Shown: piece after piece, positions 1-5,562 of the stretch
Position numbering within the stretch: the stretch's first letter is position 1
Layout: the number at the start of each line of letters is the position of its first letter
From: CAVRZR01 sp964354215
Lineage (GTDB): Bacteria > Actinomycetota > Coriobacteriia > Anaerosomatales > CAVRZR01
Assembly: GCA_964354215.1 (NCBI GenBank)
Contig: CAYGYT010000070.1
Coordinates: forward strand, 1-5,562
Length of the DNA: 5,562 bases
Direction of reading: 5' to 3'
Notes under the pieces: model-generated
Databases searched by the model: none
Told to the model about the DNA's origin: nothing
What the model saw: the letters and a program-made list of their open reading frames with translations, nothing else
Position numbers and translations under genes: made by a program

Positions 1-20
1 CATCGCCCACCAGCATGATC

Positions 21-47
21 CGCAGCCCGAGGTCCTCCCGGGCTGCG
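21..47 (-). terminator. GC-rich hairpin downstream of the propeller gene, possible terminator
   Basis: A perfect 9-bp inverted repeat (CGCAGCCCG at 21-29, CGGGCTGCG at 39-47) encloses a 9-base loop. It begins about 25 bases past the stop codon of the leftward gene, where a terminator would be expected. No T-run follows it on the minus strand, so it would be a U-tract-less terminator, or simply a stabilising 3' hairpin. An alternative is that these bases belong to a neighbouring gene cut by the window edge. The position and perfect stem are seen directly; the termination role is inferred. Confidence 0.4.
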
Positions 48-71
48 TCACCTCTGCCTAGAAACGCACTT

Positions 72-1058
72 TCACTCCGGACGCCAGGCCGGGTCGATGG
101 CGTACTCGACGTTGGGCACCTCGGTCAAGTTGGATCCGTCCGAGTTGACGGTGTAGAGCTTGGAGCCAGCGAGCGCCCCGAGACTGCTGCCGGCCATCGC
201 GAGAGTACGTCCGTCCGGCGCCCAGGTGATACCAACGGTCGCTTCCTTGAAGTCCTGATCGACCAAAACCGTCGGCGGTGTGCTCGCATCGGATGGCATG
301 AGCATGATCTTGTGGGCCTTCTCGTCGTGAAACGCGATCTTGCTCCCGTCGGGTGACAGCGCGAAATCGCCAACGTTCTTCGAACTTGTGAGCTGGACGA
401 GTCCCGTCCCGTCGGAATTCACGAAGTAGAGATCACCGTAGTTGCCCGTCAACTCGTCGATTGGCTTCATCCGCAGGAAGAAGACCTTCCCGTCTGGAGC
501 CCATGCGGCCGCCCAGTCCCAGTACCCAGTGGTCAGCGTCGTCATCTGACTTCCGTCGGCGTCCATCGCAGCAATGCGGAACTCGTCCGTGAGGTACAGG
601 TAGGCGGAGAAGGCGATCTTGCCGCCGTCGGGCGACCAGGTCGGCCAAAGGGCACTCATGGGAGCATGCGTGAGCTGCACCCTGTTGGATCCGTCGCTGT
701 TCATGGTGAAGATGGCTCGCCGACTATAGTCCAATGCTCGACCGAGTCCCGAGTCATAGGCGACTCTCGTGCCGTCCGGATTCCAGGTGGGGTGCTCCAC
801 GGCATCACCTGGGCCGGTGGTCAGCGTCGTGAGCCCGCTCCCGTCGGCATTGACGACCTTCATTGTGCCGCCCAGCAGCTTGCCGAGGTCCCCGCTCCAG
901 CGAACGCCAGCGCCTTGCTGTTGCGCGAACACGATCTGCCCGGCAGGCGGGGCAGCGTCCTTCGACTCCTCGGCCTTCGACGTGCACGCGCCGTAGAGCA
1001 AGACAGTGGCGACGAGAATCGTCGCAACGATCGTGAGCGGGACCCGTCTACCGATCAT
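72..1058 (-). CDS. TolB/PD40-like six-bladed beta-propeller lipoprotein
   Basis: A 328-residue exported protein of unknown specific role. The N terminus is a lipoprotein-type signal: Arg4-Arg5, a hydrophobic stretch at about 6-22, then Cys25 in LLYGAC. The Tyr at -3 is slightly off the usual lipobox. A short polar Glu/Lys/Ala/Pro linker (26-39) leads to a propeller at about 40-328. Five PDG motifs recur (WNPDG 92-96, WSPDG 141-145, WAPDG 186-190, LSPDG 234-238, WAPDG 279-283), with a last degenerate WRPE at the C terminus. They alternate with N-x-DGS/T turns followed by LT (70, 120, 166, 214, 305), so six blades are likely. In TolB-type repeats these mark strand edges. The N-terminal TolB domain is absent and no Tol-Pal genes are nearby, so it should not be called tolB. 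It probably binds a protein, polysaccharide or ligand at the cell surface; no catalytic motif is visible. The ATG at 1058 is supported by AGGGGG 9 bases upstream and by the signal peptide. The stop is TGA. It is divergent from the cyclase gene. Confidence 0.9.
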   Translation of the reverse strand: MIGRRVPLTIVATILVATVLLYGACTSKAEESKDAAPPAGQIVFAQQQGAGVRWSGDLGKLLGGTMKVVNADGSGLTTLTTGPGDAVEHPTWNPDGTRVAYDSGLGRALDYSRRAIFTMNSDGSNRVQLTHAPMSALWPTWSPDGGKIAFSAYLYLTDEFRIAAMDADGSQMTTLTTGYWDWAAAWAPDGKVFFLRMKPIDELTGNYGDLYFVNSDGTGLVQLTSSKNVGDFALSPDGSKIAFHDEKAHKIMLMPSDASTPPTVLVDQDFKEATVGITWAPDGRTLAMAGSSLGALAGSKLYTVNSDGSNLTEVPNVEYAIDPAWRPE

Positions 1059-1067
1059 GATTGATCG

Positions 1068-1073
1068 CCCCCT
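1068..1073 (-). promoter_or_regulatory. Shine-Dalgarno site of the propeller gene
   Basis: AGGGGG on the minus strand, nine bases before the ATG at 1058. It pairs with the anti-Shine-Dalgarno sequence with one G-U wobble. The identical hexamer precedes the start chosen for the divergent gene, so it helps to fix both starts. Confidence 0.65.
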
Positions 1074-1087
1074 GGCGCTCTGCCCCC

Positions 1088-1093
1088 TTTATA
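1088..1093 (-). promoter_or_regulatory. Candidate -10 box for the propeller gene
   Basis: TATAAA reads leftward, about 30 bases upstream of the ATG, and is the most AT-rich run in this part of the spacer. It would give a leader of roughly 20 bases that includes the ribosome binding site. No convincing TTGACA-like -35 lies 16-18 bases upstream; the hexamer at a 17-base spacing is CGTCTG. The intervening DNA contains the 8-bp palindrome CTCGCGAG (1096-1103), which might be an operator. The promoter may depend on an activator or an alternative sigma factor. This rests on weak similarity only. Confidence 0.3.
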
Positions 1094-1245
1094 CCCTCGC
1101 GAGTGCTATCCAGACGGACCGGGTCGGTGTGTTGCTCACGCGATTCGAAGGCTATCCACTATGGCCCGCCAGCACATACAGGGTCGCCGGAGGCATCAGG
1201 CTGACTGCAATCGCCCAGGTAGCGACTCCTCGGCGGCTCTGAGCC

Positions 1246-1267
1246 CACAGGGGTATCATCACCTGTG
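1246..1267 (+). promoter_or_regulatory. Inverted repeat around a -10-like box, candidate operator/promoter of the cyclase gene
   Basis: CACAGG (1246-1251) and CCTGTG (1262-1267) form perfect 6-bp arms around ten bases that contain TATCAT (1254-1259), one mismatch from TATAAT. If TATCAT is the -10 box, transcription would start near 1266 and give a leader of about 55 bases to the GTG start. A dimeric regulator bound here would cover the -10 region, which suggests repression. No recognisable -35 lies at the right spacing. The repeat is seen directly; promoter and operator roles are inferred. Confidence 0.3.
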
Positions 1268-1307
1268 CAGTAAGCAGCACGTGGGTTGCTGCGAGCGCTC
1301 GGGCATG

Positions 1308-1313
1308 AGGGGG
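1308..1313 (+). promoter_or_regulatory. Shine-Dalgarno site that decides the GTG start of the cyclase gene
   Basis: AGGGGG lies eight bases before GTG at 1322, the same hexamer and nearly the same spacing as in the divergent gene. The frame is open from a TAA at 1271, so TTG at 1286 and GTG at 1349 or 1361 are alternatives. TTG 1286 has no good site upstream. GTG 1361 has a GGAGG (five bases of spacing) but would begin after the tyrosine of the YVPR element that is common at the start of this family. Confidence 0.6.
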
Positions 1314-1321
1314 TCGACGAG

Positions 1322-4300
1322 GTGGCGAGCCTCGGCGACGCGCACGGTGTGGAGGCGTACGTGCCGCGCGTTCTGCGCGCGGCGCTGCATCGACGCGGGG
1401 CCGCCGTCGGCGAGCACTGGCTCGAGCGGATCGAAGGCACGCTCGCCATGCTCGATGTCTCGGGCTTCACGCCGCTCACCGAGCGACTCGCGCGCGCGGG
1501 CGACGAAGGCGCCGAGTGGCTTTCCGACGTCCTAGCGGGGTTCTTCACGCCTCTGCTCGAACAGTGCCGGTCGGCCGGCGGTGACGTCATCGTGTTCGGC
1601 GGAGACGCCATGCTCATGCTCTACACCGGGGCGAAGCATCGCGAGCGCGCTCTCTGTTCCACGTTCGCAATTCTCGAGCAGGTGAGGACGGGACCCGCCG
1701 TACGCTACGCGGGCCGAAGGGTGCGCCTCGAGGTGAGCGCGGGTGCGCATGCGGGGACTTTCTGGCTTATGCCCATCGACGCCTCGGCGGATGCGAGGAG
1801 CTTCCTGCTGCTTGGTGCGGACGCCGAGCAGGTGGCGCGAGCCGAAGCCGCCGCGAGCGCGGGCGAGCTCCTTGTGACCCCGGCCATACTGACGGGCCTC
1901 GAGTGCGAGATCGGCTGCGAGCAGACGGGTGCCCTGTACTGCGTCACCTCGGTCGCGCTGGCCAATCCGCCGCCGGCACCGCGCGTGACGCCAGCGAGCG
2001 TCTCCCTTGAGCGCCTCCTACCGTTCGTCCCGCTCCACGTCCGGCGCGCAATCGCCGAGGAACGTCCAAGGGCGCGACGCGAGGGAGAACACCGCGATGC
2101 GTGCATCGTCTTCGTCTCGCTCCCGGCCGCGAGCGACTGTGCGGCGGGTCGGGGCCTCTCCTCGACCGCGCGGATCCTGGGTGCCTTCGCAGGCGAACTG
2201 ACCCGGGCTGCCGCAAGTCTAGGCGGCTACCTCGTGAGCAGCGACATCTCTCCCGACGGGCCGAAGCTGCTGTTCGCCTTCGGCGCACCTGTCGCCCACG
2301 AGCACGACACCGCCAATGCTCTGCGCTACGCGCTCGCCGCGCAGCGCCTGGCGGCTGATGCCCGCGACGGGCTGTCGATCCGGATCGGCATCGCTGCCGG
2401 GCACGTGTTCGCGGGCGACATCGGCACCGAGTGGCGGCGTCAGTACACGGTGTTCGGCGACCCAGTGAACCTCGCCGCTCGCCTGATGGTGAGCGCGCAG
2501 CTGGGACAGACGCTCGTCGCGGCGCGGACCGCGGAGCGAGCGCGACGTGAACGCGGGGCTTTCGCCGCGACCGAGGTCGGTCCGCTCCAGCTCAAAGGCA
2601 AGCGCCAGCCACAGCTCGCCGTGGCCCTCGAAGGTGAGTGCGAGCCCGAGGCGGAGGTCACCGACGAACCAGCGGTTGGACTGGTCGGCCGCGAAGAGGA
2701 GCTCACGCTAATCGAGGGGGCCCTCAGCGCCGCTCGGCGCGGAGACGTACGAACGCTGCTCATCAGCGGCGAGCCGGGCGTCGGCAAGTCCCGGCTCGCC
2801 GAGGAATCGATCTGCCAGGCTCGGTCGAGCGGCTGGGTTGTGCATGGCGGCGCGTGCTTCGAACAGACAGCGAGGCGACCGTTCTCGGCGTGGCGACCCA
2901 TTCTGGGAGCGCTCCTGGACCTTCCATCGGACGGCTCCCTAGAGGAGCGCACGCGCGTGGTCGAGGAGCAGGTGCGCGAGCTCTGTCCGGACCGTGCGGA
3001 GGCCGCGCCGCTGCTCAACCCCCTGCTCGGAACGCGCCTCCCCGACACCTCGCTCACGAGCTCGCTCGATACCGCGTCGGCGCGCAACCTCCTGTTCGGC
3101 CTCGCGGTGGCGCTCGTCGACGCGTCGGCGTCCAAGCGCCCGCGGCTGCTGTTCGTCGACGATGTGCACTGGGCCGACCCCTCCTCAGCCGAGCTCATCG
3201 AGCGTCTGGCGGCTGCTCCGCGATCTGCGCCTGTTCTCCTCCTGCTCACGAGTCGGACGACCGACCGAGCGCTGAGCCTGCCGGAAGGATCGACGGTGCT
3301 CATGCCATTGGGCGAACTCCCCGAGGATGCAGCCGGCGAGCTCGCGGAGCTCCTGCTCCGCGCCGAGCGGATGCGAGTGGACGTGCAACGGCTGCTCTCG
3401 ACCACGCACGGCAATCCGCTGTTCATCACGCAAGTGGTCGAGGCGATGAGCGCATCTTCCGGGAGCACGTCGCAGCCACTCGTGGACGCCGCCATCCCAC
3501 AACAGCTGCAGGGTCTACTCGCGAACCGCATCGACGCGCTGGACGCCGAGTCGCGCGAGGTGCTGAGGATTGCGTCTTGCGTCGGCCAGGAATTCGCGCC
3601 GTCCACCCTTTTGGAGCTGGGAGGGGGTGGCGTCCGGCCTGATCCGATACTGGAACAGCTCGTGCGCGACGGTCTGCTGCGAGCTCTGCGCAACGGCGAG
3701 ACATCCTACCGTTTCAGCCACGACCTCGTGAGGCAGGCGGTATACGAGACCATGCGTTTCTCGAGGCGCCGCGAACTCCAGGAGCGGGTCGGACGCTGGC
3801 TCGAGGAGCGGTACGCCAGCCGACTCGAGGATATCTACGAAGACCTCGCCTACCACTTCGGCGAGAGCGCCCGCAAGGATTGCGCGCGGCGCTACGCGAT
3901 CCTTGCCGCCGAGAAGGCGACCGCCTCGTACGCGCACCAAGAGGCGATAGGCTTCTACCAGATGGCGATCCGAGTGACGCCAGCCAGGACACCCTCTGCG
4001 GCGCGGTGGCGGGCTCAGGTGCTCGAACGGATCGGCGATGCGTGCATCTCGATGATGCTCCAGGACGAGGCGGGCCGAGTCTACAAGCGCGCGCTTCGCA
4101 CCTGGCGGCGGGCGTCCGATACCCACTCCGACGAGGAAGCCGGATACCCCGAGATCCGTAGTGAGCGGCCGAGGACCGCCGAAGAAGCAGTCCTGGCGAC
4201 GAAGATCGCAGAGGTGTGGGCAAGATCTGCGGGGCAAGGGATGGCGTGGGCGCGTCGCGCGTACATGTGGGCGCCACGTGAAGATGCGAAGCTCCGCGCG

Positions 4301-5452
4301 GACTCATGCCGCATGCTCGGCGCCATGCTCAGCCTTTCCTCGAGGCCGGAGGAGTCGATCCGTTGGGGGCGTCGTGCGCTCGACTTTGCCCGTAGAAGCG
4401 GCGACGATCGTGTGCTCTGCAACTCCTACTTCAGCCTCGCCGCCACGTACGCGCGCGTAGGCTACTACCGGCAGTCGGTCGAGGCGCTGGGGGACACGGT
4501 CGCAGTCTATCGCCAGAACCCGGACAGCAAGTCCGGCGCTGACAAGGAGTCCGCGGGAGTCGTTGCCGTCGAAAGCCATCTGTCTGACGCACATGCGACC
4601 GGCCTTCGCCACCGGCTCCGAGGTGTGCTCGAAGACGAGGGCATCTACCAGGCTGCCGGCTGGGCGGGAGGACCTTCTCGGCGGGTGGGCATGGGAATCA
4701 ACGCGGGCTCTGTCGAGTACGCGATGGGGGAGTTCCTTCTCGCCGAGCGTGCGACGCTCAACGCGACGACCTTGATGGAGCGCTACGGTGCGCCTCCCGA
4801 TGCTATCGACTTGTGGAAGTGCAATCTCGGCGCCCCTGAGCTCATGCGGGGCAGGTACGATGATGCTGCCGCACATCTCCATGAGTCCATGGACGCAGCT
4901 ATGCGTATGGGCGTCCCCGGGGTCGTGGCGTCGTGCATGCTCGACCTGTGCCGCATAGACGTCATCCTCCGTCGTCTCGACGAGGCGCGGATGTGCCTCG
5001 AAGGCACGCTGCCCTATGTGGTGGCGGACGATGTGGCCCAGCGCTCACTCGAGTTCAAACTCATCGAAGCGCGGATTCACCTGCTCGCCGGCGACCCACG
5101 CGCCGCGCTCAAGCTTGCCCGGCAGGTCCGCGATTGGACAGTCCGGAGGAGCGTGAAGTACTTCCGGGCCGAGGCGCTGCGCATCATGGGACTCGCGCAC
5201 AAGGCGCGCGGCGACCTCAAACAGGCAGAAGTGCTTCTGAGAGAGAGCGTCTCTCACGCTGCGCGCATGCCGATGTACTACGATCACGCCCTCGGCCAGG
5301 TCGAGCTCGCGCAGGTCGGACTCGAGACCGGCACCCACGACCGCCGCCGGGCGATTCGGCTGCTCCGCGATGCCGAGCGGTCGCTCAGGCTTTCCGGCGC
5401 CATCCCCGACGCCGAGCGTGCAGCCGCCGTGAGAACGTCGCTGGCGCGCTGA
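1322..5452 (+). CDS. Soluble adenylyl cyclase-like twin cyclase / STAND-type NTPase / TPR protein
   Basis: A cytoplasmic signalling protein of 1,376 residues, with no signal peptide or membrane span. Order: YVPR element (13-16); cyclase domain C1 (about 39-205) with metal aspartates D45 in LDVSGFT and D95 in GGDAM; cyclase domain C2 (about 259-438) with FGAP (320-323) and YTVFGDPVNLAAR (375-387) carrying T376, N383 and R387; NTPase (about 450-720) with a GRE entry motif, Walker A GEPGVGKS (483-490, K489), Walker B LLFVDD (609-614) and HGNP (696-699); winged-helix-like segment with RFSHD (797-801); TPR-like helices from about 848 to the end. Mammalian soluble adenylyl cyclase (ADCY10) has the same order and makes cAMP from ATP at the C1-C2 interface. 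In C2 the first metal-Asp position is S266, as expected for a one-site pair. The purine-selecting lysine is not seen (S306 by eye), and V91 replaces the C1 lysine that binds bicarbonate in ADCY10. Cyclase activity and substrate are therefore uncertain. No LuxR-type HTH is present, unlike MalT/LAL regulators. The polar stretch at about 1065-1118 interrupts the repeats. The gene ends in tandem stops TGA TAG. Confidence 0.93.
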   Translation: MASLGDAHGVEAYVPRVLRAALHRRGAAVGEHWLERIEGTLAMLDVSGFTPLTERLARAGDEGAEWLSDVLAGFFTPLLEQCRSAGGDVIVFGGDAMLMLYTGAKHRERALCSTFAILEQVRTGPAVRYAGRRVRLEVSAGAHAGTFWLMPIDASADARSFLLLGADAEQVARAEAAASAGELLVTPAILTGLECEIGCEQTGALYCVTSVALANPPPAPRVTPASVSLERLLPFVPLHVRRAIAEERPRARREGEHRDACIVFVSLPAASDCAAGRGLSSTARILGAFAGELTRAAASLGGYLVSSDISPDGPKLLFAFGAPVAHEHDTANALRYALAAQRLAADARDGLSIRIGIAAGHVFAGDIGTEWRRQYTVFGDPVNLAARLMVSAQLGQTLVAARTAERARRERGAFAATEVGPLQLKGKRQPQLAVALEGECEPEAEVTDEPAVGLVGREEELTLIEGALSAARRGDVRTLLISGEPGVGKSRLAEESICQARSSGWVVHGGACFEQTARRPFSAWRPILGALLDLPSDGSLEERTRVVEEQVRELCPDRAEAAPLLNPLLGTRLPDTSLTSSLDTASARNLLFGLAVALVDASASKRPRLLFVDDVHWADPSSAELIERLAAAPRSAPVLLLLTSRTTDRALSLPEGSTVLMPLGELPEDAAGELAELLLRAERMRVDVQRLLSTTHGNPLFITQVVEAMSASSGSTSQPLVDAAIPQQLQGLLANRIDALDAESREVLRIASCVGQEFAPSTLLELGGGGVRPDPILEQLVRDGLLRALRNGETSYRFSHDLVRQAVYETMRFSRRRELQERVGRWLEERYASRLEDIYEDLAYHFGESARKDCARRYAILAAEKATASYAHQEAIGFYQMAIRVTPARTPSAARWRAQVLERIGDACISMMLQDEAGRVYKRALRTWRRASDTHSDEEAGYPEIRSERPRTAEEAVLATKIAEVWARSAGQGMAWARRAYMWAPREDAKLRADSCRMLGAMLSLSSRPEESIRWGRRALDFARRSGDDRVLCNSYFSLAATYARVGYYRQSVEALGDTVAVYRQNPDSKSGADKESAGVVAVESHLSDAHATGLRHRLRGVLEDEGIYQAAGWAGGPSRRVGMGINAGSVEYAMGEFLLAERATLNATTLMERYGAPPDAIDLWKCNLGAPELMRGRYDDAAAHLHESMDAAMRMGVPGVVASCMLDLCRIDVILRRLDEARMCLEGTLPYVVADDVAQRSLEFKLIEARIHLLAGDPRAALKLARQVRDWTVRRSVKYFRAEALRIMGLAHKARGDLKQAEVLLRESVSHAARMPMYYDHALGQVELAQVGLETGTHDRRRAIRLLRDAERSLRLSGAIPDAERAAAVRTSLAR

Positions 5453-5460
5453 TAGTCAGT

Positions 5461-5478
5461 GCCCCGTCCCGTGGGGGC
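5461..5478 (+). other. Small GC hairpin just after the cyclase stop
   Basis: GCCCC (5461-5465) can pair with GGGGC (5474-5478) across an 8-base loop, starting eight bases after the stop codon. No T-run follows. It may be a processing or stabilising hairpin before the main terminator, or chance pairing in GC-rich DNA. The rest of 5456-5524 shows no gene. Confidence 0.25.
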
Positions 5479-5524
5479 CCAACACGGTTACAAGTACGTC
5501 CACTATGGCCCACCAAGAAATGAC

Positions 5525-5553
5525 GAAAGCCCCGCCCACGTGGCGGGGCTTTC
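5525..5553 (+). terminator. Strong intrinsic (Rho-independent) terminator of the cyclase gene
   Basis: A perfect 12-bp stem (GAAAGCCCCGCC at 5525-5536, GGCGGGGCTTTC at 5542-5553) encloses the 5-base loop CACGT. The 3' arm ends in TTT and continues CCCTTTGT, a broken U-tract. It lies about 70 bases after the stop. The 5' arm has AAA at its outer end, and the minus strand continues with a T-rich stretch, so it could also stop a convergent gene entering from the right. The loop and closing pairs form the palindrome CCACGTGG. Confidence 0.88.
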
Positions 5554-5562
5554 CCTTTGTCT

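Noticed and set aside
666..1064. Plus-strand frames opposite the propeller gene
   Set aside because: The minus-strand frame has regular PDG repeats and a signal peptide; the plus-strand translations show nothing.
1141..1151. GATTCGAAGG, resembling a tRNA T-loop
   Set aside because: There is no matching acceptor stem, anticodon arm or 3' end around it; a chance match.
1132..1162. TTGCTC-N19-CACTAT as a MerR-type promoter for the cyclase gene
   Set aside because: The -10 match is poor, there is no dyad in the spacer, and the leader would be about 150 bases. It also overlaps the repeated 17-mer, so the similarity may be incidental.
1161..1535. A 124-residue plus-strand frame starting in the spacer
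   Set aside because: It runs out of frame into the C1 domain, has an Arg/Ser-rich translation and no Shine-Dalgarno site.
2638..3642. A 334-residue open frame on the plus strand in another phase
   Set aside because: An Arg/Gly/Ala-rich translation overlapping the P-loop NTPase in the true frame; no domain is recognisable.
2440..3693. A 417-residue open frame on the minus strand
   Set aside because: It lies wholly opposite the NTPase region, which has clear Walker motifs on the plus strand. Its translation is Ser/Arg/Ala-rich with no motif, as expected for an antisense shadow in GC-rich DNA.
3515..4307. Overlapping minus-strand frames of 240 and 197 residues
   Set aside because: Both lie opposite the RFSHD and early TPR region of the cyclase gene, have biased composition, and show no family motif.
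4304..4882. A 192-residue minus-strand frame
   Set aside because: Antisense to the TPR tail, with no ribosome site or motif that I could support.

Overview
The window comes from a high-GC bacterium. Codons end mostly in G or C, Shine-Dalgarno sites are G-rich, and long spurious reading frames run opposite and beside the real genes. I cannot fix the taxon by eye. An actinobacterial lineage or another high-GC group such as Chloroflexota would fit, because both families present here are common there. Nothing looks like an insertion sequence, phage, CRISPR array, tRNA or rRNA.

Layout: positions 1-71 are the tail of the left intergenic region and contain a 9-bp GC-rich hairpin. A leftward gene (1058 to 72) encodes an exported lipoprotein-like six-bladed beta-propeller built from TolB/PD40-type repeats. 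About 260 bases (1059-1321) separate it from a divergent rightward gene. This spacer holds a probable Shine-Dalgarno site for each gene (AGGGGG in both), a -10-like box for the leftward gene, and an inverted repeat centred on a -10-like hexamer for the rightward gene. The rightward gene (about 1322 to 5452) fills three quarters of the window. It encodes a single protein of about 1,376 residues: two class III nucleotide cyclase domains, a P-loop STAND/AAA-type NTPase, and a long TPR-like helical tail. It ends with tandem stops and is followed by a strong intrinsic terminator at 5525-5553.

The large protein has the domain order of mammalian soluble adenylyl cyclase (ADCY10): C1, C2, NTPase, helical repeats. 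By eye, both metal-binding aspartates and the transition-state Asn/Arg pair are kept, but the lysines expected at the purine-recognition and bicarbonate positions are not. It could be an active cyclase with changed substrate or activator use, or a degenerate cyclase used as a regulatory platform. No DNA-binding or membrane domain is visible, so its output is unknown. The divergent arrangement allows co-regulation with the cell-surface propeller protein, but nothing in the sequence proves a functional link.
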